Below, in pieces: positions 1 to 11,537 of a DNA stretch of 64,000 nucleotides. The DNA lies in assembly GCA_029948255.1 (NCBI GenBank), contig JALIZF010001715.1, forward strand, positions 399,501 through 463,500, given 5' to 3'. A program made the position numbers and the translations under genes. The notes beneath the pieces were generated by a model that was given only the letters and a program-made list of their open reading frames with translations, was not told where the DNA came from and made no database searches. Positions within the stretch are counted from its first letter, which is position 1. Every line of letters begins with the position of its first letter. The stretch comes from Telmatactis stephensoni (lineage: Eukaryota > Cnidaria > Anthozoa > Actiniaria > Isophelliidae).

Positions 1-216
1 CCTTTAGTTTGGATAATTATCCACAGCGCACTAGCGGTAGGTACACTGCTCATGTTTTAGTTATCTTAGTATTTCGGTAGTTTAACATAATTTTGAAGAA
101 CGAGATAGCCAGCCAAATATTCCGTGTCAACATAAAATTTCTTGCATTCGATATGCAAATGAATTTCAAGCCCAAAACACAGACATGCGCAGACAAATAT
201 CCATGTTGGATATTAT

Positions 217-560
217 GCACTAGTCAAAGTAAAACCACCCCCACCCCCCTCCGCATCCCCCACCACCACTCACCCGACTGGAATTAGTGGTACATTTGAA
301 AGACGGGTTGTGCAAATGTTGGTAAATGCCCAACATGATGGTGCAAGAATGAGCATCAACCACCCCCCCCCCCCCACCCCACCATATGAATTGTCAAATG
401 GCTGTCATTTTCTGCATTTTTCTCAACTGTTGCCCAATACAATCTAATCTTCACTTTGTCCCCACCCCCTGAGGCATCATAGCATGTCACATTTGATCCT
501 AAGCCTCACATTTCCACTACCCTGTCCTGGGTTGGGGTGGGGGTTTACTTTGACTAGTGC
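217..560. mobile_element. Small TIR element (MITE-like)
   Basis: The stretch starts GCACTAGTCAAAGTAAAACC and ends with the inverted counterpart GGTTTACTTTGACTAGTGC apart from small differences, each arm followed inward by a C-rich or G-rich run. There is no coding potential. I could not find a convincing target duplication, so the exact boundary and superfamily stay open. Confidence 0.55.
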
Positions 561-601
561 TTTACATTGGAAAAATACATAGAACATAATGTTACACAAT
601 A

Positions 602-840
602 AGCTCCCTTGTTGTGTCACACAATTCTTTTCACTTTATCCTTAAACAATACACCCTTTGCAGTACGTATGAATGAGTACATTTTGGAGGGTAAAAACAA
701 TAGTTTCCAGCCAATAGGACATACTCTTTTGTTTTGCCCTCCAAATTGAGCTGCATTCCAATGTGCAGCAAGAGGACTATTATTGTTCAAGGATAAAGTG
801 AAAAGAATTGTGTAATTAACACAACAAGGTGAAGGGGGCT
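602..840. mobile_element. TA-flanked palindromic MITE
   Basis: About 60 bp at each end form an inverted repeat: AGCTCCCTTGTTGTGT at the left and its counterpart ACACAACAAGGTGAAGGGGGCT at the right in interrupted form, both followed inward by a shared block containing CACTTTATCCTT. The element is bounded by TA at 600-601 and 841-842. This is what a Tc1/mariner-type MITE would leave. There is no ORF. Confidence 0.6.
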
Positions 841-842
841 TA

Positions 843-1577
843 CTGAGAGCCTATATGTATTCTTGATAAGCTTATAAATATTGAATAATTTGTTCTAGAA
901 AAATAGTGTTTTTATTTACCATGAGGCAAGATTAATTACAACAATACTAGCAAATAACAACCTATATATCAGTATTAATTAAAGTTAATAGTCATGACCA
1001 ATATGACCATCATTCGATTAATGAGTGCTGTTAAAGTTGATAAATCATAACAGAAAACTGAGTGGACTTAATGTTTTTTTACATGTGTCTTTTTTCACAA
1101 TAAGCTTAATTCCTTCTGGTGTCAAGAAATAACGACACCAACAAGTGCATATATGACAAACAATTACTGAGCATAGAATATAATTCTTTACACAAAATAA
1201 GGTTATCAAAAAATTACTAGTATTTAAGCTTAAGCTTAAGCAAACCTTTAATTGGTTAGCGTTTTCCTGGGTTTGTTGAGTCGAGAAATCAAACATGGCG
1301 TCTTTCTTGTACAACATGATTCGTGTCTTACATCAGTTTTGGAATGAAAATGATTACGGAATGTAGCTTTCATAAAAGTTAGTACTATTGTTGGATATTA
1401 GATAGGTTTTCATGGACAGCTCACAGGCTTTCAAAGTAGTTAAGGCTTTCACAGATTTCAAGGCTTTCATGGATTTTAAGGCTTTGACTTGGTGTTCGCG
1501 GACCGACCTGACCGAAACATGCTTACGGTTGTAGTTTGCTAAGTAAAGTGAGCATTTCAAGGATACTGAAAACATGG
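843..1577. other. Unassigned AT-rich intergenic DNA
   Basis: I see no gene, clear inverted termini or tandem array here. The minus-strand open frames of 80-90 codons are short and show no recognisable domain. Confidence 0.4.
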
Positions 1578-1585
1578 TACAATGA

Positions 1586-2802
1586 ATCAGTGGCAACTTT
1601 CGGCAATTCTACTTTCACAAAAAAATGCTCATTTAAATTCACAAAATGTGTGAAATACTCAATTTTAACGTTTTGATTTCGTTCAAATCTTTAAAAAACT
1701 AGACTTTTTTCTTCTTTTACAATTTTTTAAAAAACGGAAAAAAGTCGACTTTTTTCAATAAGAAGCTGGGCTTTTTTGCATTTTACCTTTTTACACAAAT
1801 TTAAGAGAAAGTTCGTGTTTTCCTCTGTTTCACTTTTTATTTTTTAAAGTGACAAATTTAATAGCTTTTTAAATGAAAACTAAAAAAACTTGATTTTTTT
1901 CATTTGGTTGGGCGGTTACCATAGCTCCACATTGTTTACCATTTCCCGCCAAAATCATCACGTGATCATCTGACTTTCACTTCTTTGCTGACAGCTCACA
2001 ATGTCGCACGTGAAATTGAAGAGAAACGAAAAAGTACTGAAAATTCAGCTGTCTGGCTTGACTGTACAGAATATTTGTAAAATATTCAAACTAAACGAAA
2101 GTTCAGGTGTGTATTTGATAGAAGAAAAAGAGGGGGAAGTAATTCTCCCTCTTCCAAATGGCGACGACTTCGATGTCTTGGTGATCAGCACGGCAGAGAC
2201 AACCGCATACTATGTGGAAGGGGAAGAAGTGACGGCCATAAAACCTGAAAAATCTGGCAGTAGTAGCGAACAACCTGGCAGTAGTAGTGTAGTTGGAACA
2301 GTTTTTTCTCAGCATACACTTAATTCTACGAGAAGCTCGAAGAATCCTCCACCCGGTTCGTTTGTGCGACCATGTTTTTCTACATATTCAACTAAACGAG
2401 GAAAAGATAACGGTTGGAAGAAGACCATTTTGGTCAGTGAGGTGAAATCAAATCTTTAGAGTAATTGAACGAAAGAGGAAAAACTCAAGTTTTGTTCGTG
2501 AAAAGGTCGACATTTTCGACATTCTTAAGCAGCTCCAAGGAAATACAAAATAGCCAAGTTTTTTGAAGAATATGAAGTTTAAAAGACTTAAAAGCCGAAT
2601 TGCGAGAGCGAAAATTCTCTAGTTTTTCTGAGAAAAGATCGACGATTTTCCATTTTTGTAGAAACACCGAAAATGGGAAAAGGTCCAGTTTTTTTAACGA
2701 ATTTTGTTCAGGCTGGTACTAAAAAATGCAAAATTCTCGTTTTTTCAGATTCGAAATACATATATTTTGTCGAAAGTAGAATTGCCGAAAGTTGCCACTG
2801 AT
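1586..2802. mobile_element. 1.2-kb DNA transposon with 8-bp TSD, carrying an ORF
   Basis: The termini are perfect 31-bp inverted repeats starting ATCAGTGGCAACTTTCGG. The element is flanked on both sides by TACAATGA (1578-1585 and 2803-2810), an exact 8-bp target duplication. Subterminal regions are T/A-homopolymer rich. An 8-bp duplication is usual for the hAT and P superfamilies and possible for Merlin, but no transposase is visible, so it is non-autonomous by inspection. It contains one 152-codon ATG ORF (2001-2459), the only substantial reading frame inside. Confidence 0.85.
2001..2459 (+). CDS. Hypothetical 152-aa protein inside a TIR transposon
   Basis: An intact ATG ORF with A at -3 of the start codon lies centrally in the 1586-2802 element. 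The N-terminal ~85 residues alternate hydrophobic strands with acidic loops (LKIQLSGLTV, then GVYLIEEKEGEVILPLPNGD), which resembles a small beta-grasp or PB1-like fold; this is only an impression. Residues ~85-105 are Ser/Gly/Glu rich, and the C-terminal part is basic (STKRGKDNGWKK). It has no transposase motif, zinc finger or signal peptide. It could be a captured host exon, an accessory protein of the transposon family, or chance. Codon usage could not be tested. Confidence 0.45.
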   Translation: MSHVKLKRNEKVLKIQLSGLTVQNICKIFKLNESSGVYLIEEKEGEVILPLPNGDDFDVLVISTAETTAYYVEGEEVTAIKPEKSGSSSEQPGSSSVVGTVFSQHTLNSTRSSKNPPPGSFVRPCFSTYSTKRGKDNGWKKTILVSEVKSNL

Positions 2803-2810
2803 TACAATGA

Positions 2811-3245
2811 CCTTCCACATCCTCGTCCAACATGGCGAACCTTCGAAATGTGTGTGACGCGAGGTTAGCCGGAGCCCGAAGGACTTCTGGGTAATATGCA
2901 GGTTTGCGACATGGATGATAGACGAAAACTCATTTTCGTCGGCCTAAAGGCCTGGCACGACTAATGATCTAAAATCTCAGTAACCAATAAACTTTTTCAG
3001 TTTATGTTTGTGAAACTTAAGTTTGAGTAATTAACAGAATAAAAAGTGTGAATGGGTCAGCGAAATGCTACTGACACGGGTCCCCACGCGGACAAAAATT
3101 TACTCGCCTACCCCCACCCCCCTTCAATTCATTTACTGTGCTTTGCATCTCTATTATCCCCCCACGGGAAACATTTGTCACTTATTTAAATTTGATAGCT
3201 AATTTGCATATTAAATTCGGCTAGGTTGGTCACGGCTAGCCTGCG
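2811..3245. other. Unassigned intergenic DNA
   Basis: No gene, array or inverted terminus was recognised. A short C-rich stretch lies near 3110. Confidence 0.35.
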
Positions 3246-3287
3246 TCACATCCGGACTTTCCTCCGTTAAGTCCGTCTGCGAAATCA

Positions 3288-3812
3288 CGAACAAAATCGT
3301 GTTCTGAGACCCCCAGCAAATAATAGCAGGATTATAGATAATAGATCCTGATTGGCTGATGCATTTTTGAATTCTAACGAGACTCGTGATTGGCTCGCTT
3401 AATGTTCGTTGTGTCGATACTTTGACAGCTTGATGGACTCCAGTTATTAACAAACTTTATTGCTAACATGACCCGGGGTCAATCTCGTAATTTCTCTTTG
3501 AGAGAATATTTTGTGAACTAAGGCTATTATTTAGCAATATATTCGATTGGAATGTTTCGAAAGTTTCCTTTTATAGCAGGCAAATCGATGCATGTAACTG
3601 GTAGGTTGTTTTGATTGAAAAATCTGTCTGTGTATTCATAATCACGGTAAATCTAACGGAAGTGTTGCCATGGCGAAGACAAACACACCAGTGATCATAG
3701 AGCCAATCACGAGTCTCGTTAGATCTAGAATTCAAAAATGCATCAGCCAATCAGGATCTATTATCTATAATCGTGCTATTTGCTGGGGGTCTCAGAACAC
3801 GGTTTTGTTCGT
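3288..3812. repeat. Inverted repeat pair with ~300-bp spacer
   Basis: A ~105-bp block at 3288-3394 recurs in reverse complement at 3701-3812 with a few small indels; it contains TGATGCATTTTTGAATTC. Just outside both arms, at 3246-3265 and 3817-3837, the 20-mer TCACATCCGGACTTTCCTCC appears in the same orientation with one extra T in the right copy. A direct repeat outside an inverted pair could mark an old insertion, but 20 bp is long for a target duplication. Confidence 0.6.
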
Positions 3813-3837
3813 TAATTCACATCCGGACTTTTCCTCC

Positions 3838-4656
3838 TAATTTTTAATAAGAATTAACTGCTACTTTATTTCTCTCAAGTTTAAGTGTGTAAGCGGACTG
3901 AAGTGAAGTATTGTGTTCAATGAGTCTATTCGTCACGCAATTTAGTCTAAAATTCAGTGAATATCTTCTTCTTGGTACTGAAGTCCATCATTCCCGGCCA
4001 TCACTTTACATCGGTCCTACTCTATGGAACTTTTTATTTATTTGCTGTTTCTGAAACAAAAGAGGAAGAATTTGGACAAATGTTTACAACAATCTTGACA
4101 TTCAGTGTTTTTTTCGGGGCTCGAAGCAGCAAAATAAGTAAACTTCGACGACAATTTTCTACCTGATACAGTGGGGAGCGTTGGGGAGCGTTTATACTGC
4201 GTGATAAAGTGATCTTCTAAGAGTTATATTCGAACAATTTTAACAGTTGAACGTGAGCTTTAAAGAAACTACGAGGTAGAAACACTAGGCTCATCAAATT
4301 ACAAAGAGAAAGTGCAAAAACAGGTCATTCATCTTCTTGGGCTATAAATCAATCAAATGGACATTTTTTCTCAATTCTTTCCATAAAACAGCTATATCAG
4401 ATGACTAAAAATTATTCAGAATTATAGATGATATTTGAAAGCACAGTATTAACTATGAAATTAGTCTTCAAACTTACCCAAATTTTCTACATTCCGCCAT
4501 CTTTTTTCTCGAAGAGGTGAAATTGTCGTACCATAGTGCTTTACGATCGTAGTGCGCCCACCGCCTGCGGCTAACCTAACTGACACTTCAAATGAAGTTT
4601 TCAAAACCCGGCGGCATCAGTGTGGGCCATAATGGCGGACGGACAAGCAGGTTTCC
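3838..4656. other. Unassigned intergenic DNA
   Basis: No convincing gene. I looked here for upstream exons that would pair with the acceptor at 4955 and found no sequence resembling exons 1-3 of the gene at 44-47 kb. Confidence 0.35.
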
Positions 4657-4754
4657 GCTTGGCCAATATGTTATTTGTCCTTCCTCGTCTTTTTATTCAT
4701 TTTTTATATGCCTGGAGTTCTAATAAATATTGAATAACTCTACGGGGAAATTCT

Positions 4755-4906
4755 GGCCCCGGTTGTACGAAGAGTTAATAGCGCTATTCGTTGGATAAAC
4801 CACTATTCACTGGTTAAAATGCATGATTGCATTTTCCAATAAACTTTATCCACTGGATAAGGATTTATTCATCGAATAGCGCAACGTTCGTACAACAAGC
4901 AGGGCC
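4755..4906. mobile_element. Palindromic MITE with GGCCC..GTTGTACGAA ends
   Basis: The termini are near-inverted: GGCCCCGGTTGTACGAA on the left, with the right end reading outward as GGCCCTGCTTGTTGTACGAA. Internal palindromic words follow (ATAGCGCTATTCG, TTATCCACTGGATAA). A second copy lies at 44441-44592 inside the last intron of the minus-strand gene. No ORF. Confidence 0.7.
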
Positions 4907-4954
4907 TGTGTGCTAGCTTTGTTACACTATACTGACTTGAATGTTTTGTTTCAG

Positions 4955-5053
4955 GACGAGCCATCTAAAGTAATACTGAGCGTAGAGTTCTTGAAACCAA
5001 ATACGGATGAACAGATCGCCTGCCTGAGAGAGGAGATAGGAATTGAAAAATAG
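4955..5053 (+). pseudogene. Orphan terminal exon of a GM2-activator-like gene
   Basis: A polypyrimidine-CAG acceptor (TTTTGTTTCAG, ending 4954) is followed by 32 sense codons and TAG at 5051-5053. The frame begins DEPSKVILSVEF and carries the Cys of QIACLREEIG. It matches the terminal exon at 44294-44392 almost exactly; the visible amino-acid change is E versus D at the second residue. None of the other three exons is found upstream in this window, so it is probably a duplicated fragment rather than part of a working gene. A gene whose exons 1-3 lie before position 1 cannot be excluded. Confidence 0.65.
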
Positions 5054-5232
5054 TATGAAATTAAACAACAATATATTGTAGCTAAGGTGATGGGCAAATA
5101 ATGTCAAGAAGTAAAATAAATCGATTTTTAAAGCAAACTCTAGTATTCCTTTTTTCTTTTTCCTTCTTTTCTTTCCTGTTTTTTGGTTGGTTGGCTGGTT
5201 GGTTTGGTTAGTTGGTTAGTCAGTTTGTTTTT

Positions 5233-5615
5233 GTGGCTACTCGCCTAGGCGAGAGCCACCATGTCATCGTGTCGAGTAAGTCCGTTGCGTAACTCCACAG
5301 GAAGCCCAAAAGTGCTCCATGTATAGACTTCGAAACCAATCAGCACCTGGGCAGACATTATATTGCTCTTCATTGCTCTTAACAATGTATAAAATTCGGA
5401 ACCAATGAAAACTCAAATAAAGAATTTTCGCCTTCACTTTGTAATACCGATTTATAAACAATCAAGTGAAAGGTTCTATAGTCAGTTCATTCAACTTTTA
5501 CGCGGATATTTACGCCGTGGTAATCAGCTATTCAATAATATAATAACTCAAAGTTTCAAATAAACTGCAATTTTCATACAATAGTGAGTAGCCACATGTA
5601 CTCATAGAGTACCTA
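5233..5615 (+). mobile_element. Helitron2-like non-autonomous element, family IV
   Basis: The left end is the hairpin GTGGCTACTCGCC-TA-GGCGAG-AGCCAC. The right end has the inverted partner GAGTAGCCAC, followed by a second hairpin GTACTC-ATA-GAGTAC and then CTA. It sits in a T tract (TTTTT before, TTTTT after). The duplicate locus at 44.0-44.7 kb lacks it, so that locus is an approximate empty site: the right flank aligns cleanly at 5616, while the left flank is diverged. The architecture matches families I-III, with CCTA in place of CTAG. No ORF of note. Confidence 0.55.
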
Positions 5616-5718
5616 TTTTTCCCCTGTCTTTCAATGTCACAGTTTGCATTCAAATCTAAGTCCATCCTTAGTAATCATGTCATTTTTAGGTCTTCGACGA
5701 TGCATGTACACTATGTAC

Positions 5719-6779
5719 TATTCTAAACTGATTTTTCATGCTGAATGCGAATTTGACAGTTACCAAGACGTATTCTGCAATTTTATACGTGTAAATGACG
5801 TATTTTGTGAATTGCTACAGTCATTTCGTACTAACGGCTTTTTCATGTAATTCCAAAATTTCCCAAACTTAAAAACAATGACCATAGCTGGAAAGAGCAT
5901 CAAAATCCGTAAAACTGAGGTATATATGAAGGATGTAAGTTGAAAAATCAGGGAGATGTGAATTTTCAAAAATCGAAATTTGTTGGTATCTCTTGCATAA
6001 CAACAAGTGTTTTCATACAAAAGAATCAAAACAGTTAAATGAGCTGTAATTTATTTGATAAAATACAAAATGGATGGAGTGACACGTATTCCAGGGTTGC
6101 GGGACTCCTGCGCAGATCGGTTTCCAAAACGGCGATCACAAATGCGCTCTAGTAAGTAGTCAGGTAAATGAATTAAAAAAGCTCTTATATTTTTAGATTT
6201 TAGGGGGTCTTCGTTTTTCCGAGGTCGGATCTTCGTTTTTTCGGGGTCTTCGTTTTTCCGTGGTCTTCGGTCTTCGTTTTTCCTACATCCTCCACAGTCG
6301 GCCTCGTGGATGCATAGTTATATCATTCTGTAATTACAAGTCATCTGTTTATAAAATTTAAATCACAGAGTGAATCATTCTAATTTTATTATGTCAAGTG
6401 ATATAGATACAAATTCTGGCCTCGTTGATCCTACAAGGACTATTCAAGCACTTTATAGTACGCGCGCACTTTCCATGGTGTTTTCTGTTTATCATATACA
6501 AATCGAGATTTCTATAAATTTTTGTCGTTTTGCTAGAAAATGGATTGCTTTTCCACGGTCAAGATTTTGATTTCAAAATGCACAAAAAAACTCTAGAAAA
6601 CAAAGTTTAAATAACAAACAGACGTCAAACCAAGCCAAAACTAATATGTATTTGTATCTAAAGTCAATTACAGTATAAAATTATAATTCTTTTCAGTGTA
6701 ACTTGGACTTTTTGCTCACTGACAGGTGTTAATTGTTTACAAAACAATGCGAAGAATTTGAGTTCATTCAAAGACAAAC
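5719..6779. other. Unassigned intergenic DNA with a short degenerate repeat
   Basis: No gene recognised. Positions 6205-6283 hold a degenerate tandem repeat of the phrase TCTTCGTTTTTCC with variable GGGG/GAGG linkers. Confidence 0.45.
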
Positions 6780-6782
6780 TTA

Positions 6783-6937
6783 AGGCGCTGTTACACTGTG
6801 CAATTTTCTCAGCAACTTGTCTTGCAACGGCGTTGTCGCGCAACAAAAAACTTGCGGGACAACCCCTGTTACACTGTGCAATCTTCCAGCCGTTGCGAGA
6901 CAAGTTGCTGAGAAAATTGCACAGTGTAACAGCGCCT
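6783..6937. mobile_element. PIF/Harbinger-type MITE
   Basis: A 155-bp palindromic element starts AGGCGCTGTTACACTGTGCA and ends with the inverted copy; arms are about 50 bp. It is flanked by TTA at 6780-6782 and 6938-6940, the 3-bp duplication typical of PIF/Harbinger. The apparent 100-130-codon ORFs crossing it on both strands are products of the palindrome. Confidence 0.75.
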
Positions 6938-6940
6938 TTA

Positions 6941-8372
6941 TGGTCAAATTCACGCCCGTTACACATACCTGGCGTTTCAAATGTCCCTCAAAACTTGAAA
7001 TGAATCTTGAACTCGATTTATCAGTGTTTTTCTCCAAGCTTTTGTGGAAAGAGCTCATTTGGACTAAATTTCCATTCAGTGACTCTGAAACTGCCGGCCG
7101 TGAATTCTCCATCGCTTTTGCCGCAGCACAGCGTGGTTTTGAAAATCGTTTTACCCATAGAGCTCTTATTTTGCATGACATCGATGACTTTTGTGATGAA
7201 TGAGCTTATCTGTTTGAATTCTTACTGAATGAAAGATTAATTGAACAGCCAAGACTGAAAATCCTTCGATAAAAAGTGCTGAGAGGAACCAGTTTGAAGA
7301 AAAATTTTCATCAGAAATGAAGTGTGAAAAAAAACGATACGCGGCTTCTGATTAGACGTATCGTTTTTCTCACGCGTGAAAAAAACGATACGCGCATTCT
7401 GATTGGGTGAGAACAATAATCAATATGGTGCTCAACCAATGGTGCTCAATAGAGAAATACGAATAAAATACACACTATTTCAAAAAAAAAAAAAAAAAGA
7501 TTGCTGTACGAAAATTGTCGGTGACAGCTGACGTTTATAGTTTTATAATAGCTCAAATGTGATTTCTTTTCTTCGAATTTTGGGAAACATGTACAGGGGC
7601 TCGATAAAAAGCCGTTGACCTATTTTAGACGGACCATGCAACACCAACTTTTTTGTGAAATAGGTATATTTAGAAATAGTATACCTTTACTGGAACAATA
7701 ACTTTGATAATAATTCAATTAAAACATGCATGAATGACTGTTTATTAATGGTGACCTCATTGACGACTCTCAAATACGAAGAAATTGCCTCAAGAAAGGC
7801 TGTAAGTACATTCAGGTTTGTCAGTGACAAGCAAACAAGTCACTGCTTGCTGTTGTATCTTTAAAATTAAACAGGTGTTCCTTAAGGAGGCTTCCAACAA
7901 TTTCTCTAGGGCTCGACCGGTCATCTTAAAACGGCTGTAGTTCTTACATGAAAGTACCCACAGTTATGACCTTTCGTCCACTTACTACATAAAGACTGAA
8001 GTTTTTAATGTTAGATGAAATGTTTTCATCGAGGGATCACAGAATCACATAGCTTTATTAAAAATAAGACAGACAGCATTATTTGCAATAATGCAGCTGC
8101 TCTGTGCTTTTTCTCTCTGCATTCGTTGGTATAATGCAGAGTGAAAACAATGAGTTTTGGTAAGAACAGTAATTATAGCGTAACTAAAAGGTAGGTAACC
8201 ACAGGGAGCCCAAACCAAGAATTTGGTTGTACTTATTAAGTATTTTTGCCTTTTATTTCATTTTGATATTCTACTTCTAAGCTATTATAGTACATTTTTG
8301 TGTTAAGTCTTTGTTGCGTACATCTATTTGAAACTGTGACCACAGGCCGGTATCCCAAGCTGGCCCAATTCC
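6941..8372. other. Unassigned intergenic DNA
   Basis: No gene recognised. Around 7325-7400 the word AAAAACGATACG occurs three times in both orientations. A 17-base A run lies near 7483-7499. The block 7930-8010 resembles, in reverse complement, 48770-48860, so it is a diverged dispersed repeat. Confidence 0.4.
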
Positions 8373-8411
8373 TTGGGCTGGGCACGAGTAAACGCACCAT
8401 TGTGCGTCTAG
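8373..8411 (+). repeat. Solo 3' end of a family I (Helitron2-like) element
   Basis: The stretch contains GGGCACGAGT, then the hairpin AACGCACCATTGTGCGT, then CTAG followed by T. This is the same terminal design as the family I copies in the array from 17.8 to 35.1 kb. No matching left end was found upstream, so only a terminal fragment is claimed. Confidence 0.6.
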
Positions 8412-8489
8412 TCTTTGATTTCTATCACATGCCGTCCGAATGTCGTCAGATTTTACCAAGAGACGATTCACTTTTCATATAAGTTTTTA

Positions 8490-9065
8490 AAAAGTTTTAA
8501 ATAACTGTTTATTCGCGAACTTTGCAGTTTACTCCTAATTTAGAAATTTGCGAACTTTACCTCCATATCACGACAAATTTGCAAACTTTGCAGATTATCT
8601 GTAATTTGAAAATTTGGGAAGTTTGCAAATTTCTAAAAGCGGCGGGGAGAAATTTGTAAACTTTGCAGATTTACCAGTTTCAGAGAAATATGCAAAGTTC
8701 GCAGATTTATTTACAAGCTTGGAATCAAAGTTGCGAAATTCGCAAATTTCTATTTAGGGATTATTTGCAAACTTCTACTATCGGGAGACATTCGTAAACT
8801 TTGCAGATTACCTGTAATTTAGAAATTTGCGAAGTTTGCAAATTTCTACAAGTCGAGAGAGATTTGCAAACTTCGCAGATTTATCGAGATTCAAATCTCG
8901 AGAAATTAATTTGCGAAGTTTACCAGACCCCAAATGATTTGCGAATTTTTCCCAATCTGTATATAATAAAAAAATTATAATAATTTCTTTTATACGGAGA
9001 AAAGTAATTTGCGAATTTTTTTGCATCTAGCTGTACAGGTATAAAATTTTGCGAATTTTGCAAAT
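8490..9065. repeat. Degenerate GCAAACTTTGCAGATT repeat region
   Basis: About 570 bp are built from irregular variants of AATTTGCAAACTTTGCAGAT and its reverse complement, so both strands carry the same words. The unit is diverged and not phased evenly. No ORF of interest. Confidence 0.65.
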
Positions 9066-9446
9066 ATGTTAATTCCCAACCATTGTCTCAATGCAAGTTT
9101 TGAGCTGGCGTTTGGGTCAACTTCAGGTCGGGTCGTTTTAGTGCTTGTATTTGAATGGGCTGTTGCAATATTGCTGTGTATAGAACAAGTAATGCCCTAC
9201 TTAAACGCCAAGCAAAAATATGCCTGCGTTTTTGAGATTTTCAAAAACAACTTCTGATGTACAAAGTTGCGGAGAAAATGTCTCACAAGAGACTTGGAAA
9301 GAAAACAAAAATATCTTGACATCGATGAAGAGTTGAAAGTCGGCTTTTTCACGTAAGGTAAGTGTATATTTTAGCAATATTTCGTTTTGCGTATTTCGAG
9401 TATTTTTTACGCTGTCGTTATGTCCAAGAATAGAAATACAGCATTA

Positions 9447-9853
9447 GCCACTTTCATACCGTGAAGACTGGGTACGAGTCCCTTAAACTTTGATGATGGC
9501 AACATAAAACTTATGTAGTCAGAAAGAGCAAATCGAGCTGTATATAATCCCGAGGTTTGATGTTAATCGGATATGATATACATTGAAAGAGATACAGTAG
9601 TTCAAACATGCTAGATTTTACAAAGAAATGTATGGTTGTAGGGACAAAATGTCAAATTTGTCCCTACAACCATACATTTCTTTGTAAATTCTAGCATTTT
9701 TGCACGGCTGTTAGTCATTCAATATTTACCCGATTAACACCAAACTTCGGGATTTTATATAGCTCGATGTGCTCTTTCTGACTACATAAGTTTTATGTTG
9801 CCATCATCAAAGTTTAAGGGACTCGTACCCAGTCTTCACGGTATGAAAGTGGC
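9447..9853. mobile_element. 407-bp foldback element flanked by TA
   Basis: Nearly the whole element is one palindrome: the left arm starts GCCACTTTCATACCGTGAAG and the right arm is its reverse complement with scattered mismatches, meeting near 9650 at GTAGGGACAAA...TTTGTCCCTAC. TA borders both ends (9445-9446, 9854-9855), as for Tc1/mariner-type MITEs. Non-coding. Confidence 0.7.
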
Positions 9854-9855
9854 TA

Positions 9856-11537
9856 ATGTGTGGAAACTTTGGTGATTTAAAGAAAATCAAACAGATTAAA
9901 TTTCCTAAAATTACTTCATCTTAAGCTTTTGGTTGCGCAAAAACAATAGACAAATGCCCTAATATGGCAATTTCTTTTGTTCTTTCGCGCAACCAGAACA
10001 ATAGAAAAAGCTTGATATGTTGAAATGTTGTGCATTTGTCTGAATTTTCTATGCAGTTTACCGCTTGTCTGAAGCTCATCAATTTTGCGAGATATTAGAG
10101 GGAAACCATTTTTGACAATGTTCGATTTTCGCTATTTTTAAAACGTTGATCGATTTAATTATAACACCATTTAAAACTTAAATCTTGTCCTCGTATTTGG
10201 TTTAGAAACCAAGTCCATTGGTGCGCATTAAGTTGTCCATTGCGCCAAATGAAAATTTGCGGTGCGTTCTGAAAACAACTACTTCGAGTCACCTTAAAAT
10301 ATAAACAGAACATACAAATATCTGATAAGCTCTTTCTTATAAGTGTACAAACGGCTGAGGAGCGACGATTGAAGTTTGTAATTCGACGGTCGCCGTTTGT
10401 CGTAAACATCAATCTTTAATAAGGTCTAGATCTCTATTATATTGTTACACGACAGTATTTATCCAATTTTAGTCAATATTTTTGACGATATATGTTTTAC
10501 TCATTTTGCATTTATTTTATTTATTATTTTATCCATTTTTGCATTTTATTACTCATATTCTTATTCATCTAATAGGGTTCAGTTTCATTATTGTGTTCTT
10601 CTATTTTTGAATTGAGCTTAACTTAAACAATCAAAACTAATCCGTACTTGTCAAACAAAAGGCGATTAATTTCATTACCGATGTTTTTAATCAAATCGAA
10701 GTATAAGTTTCTTTTGTTCGCTAATCCAGGAACAATAGAATACAAGTTTTGTTAATCCAGGAATAATAGACTACGAGTTGGTCTTACGGATTCCTGATAC
10801 CGGTGACTAATAGAAACCACGTAAACATCAACTTGGCCTTGCTGGAAAACCAGTTCTCTCAAGCTCTTGGTATCTTGTTTACTAGCTAAAACAGACTCCT
10901 CCTACTTGTGCATACTAGGTGTTACACAACAGGGTACACACCCAAACTTTTGAGCGAGTTGTTCTTCCAGCAAGTGACTTGTCAAGCTAAACAATTTTGA
11001 CCACTTAAGCAGTTTTGATTTTATCTATTTGGACACAGTTGTAACCAAGTGTTTTGACCCAGAAAACACTAAGAAGTTTTACGGAAACCTTCTCTGTGTT
11101 TGTTACAGTCAACAAAGTCAATGAGCTTCGAGCTTGGTCTTAGCAACCAATAGCAGGCTCTCTAGCACTGCAAAACCTTTGATTGATAGGTAAAAACTGG
11201 TCAAACCACTTAGTTGAACACTGCAACTATAATAGTCGTATACACCCAGAGTTGATCAGAAATTGTAAGAGTAAGAAGGTGTAAAGAACTACGTGATTGG
11301 AAATTAAAAGTATTTGTGAACCCCCAAGAAAAGTCTCTACTGAGTGGTCTTCTAACAATATTTTGAGTCATTTTCAAAGAGTATAATTTCCATGTGACTG
11401 GGGTATCATACAGACACTGTGTTTGTAACGCAAAATTAACAATTTGACAAAGTGTTGCCAGTGTTGCCAAAATAACATAAAGCAACGTGTAGGACAAGGA
11501 TATGAAAGTAGCCATTTGAGAAATCACTTTTACATCA
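9856..11537. other. Unassigned AT-rich intergenic DNA
   Basis: No gene, tandem array or inverted termini could be supported. The imperfect phrase CAGGAA(C/T)AATAGA recurs twice near 10725-10770. Confidence 0.35.

Larger units (their letters stand above)
4657..5718 (+). repeat. Inverted duplicate of the 3' end of the GM2-activator-like gene
   Basis: From 4657 to 5718, minus the insertion at 5233-5615, the sequence is the reverse complement of 44004-44690 with few differences. The duplicated block covers part of the last intron, a palindromic MITE, the terminal coding exon and the 3' flank. At the gene copy the duplication stops exactly where a (TTTCCCC)n array begins. The other end stops at a small hairpin, GTACACTATGTAC. 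Because both copies carry the same MITE at the same place, the duplication followed that insertion. Confidence 0.85.

Noticed and set aside
7335..7400. Repeated AAAAACGATACG as a regulatory element
   Set aside because: Only three copies in mixed orientation with no adjacent gene; more likely a small decayed inverted-repeat element.
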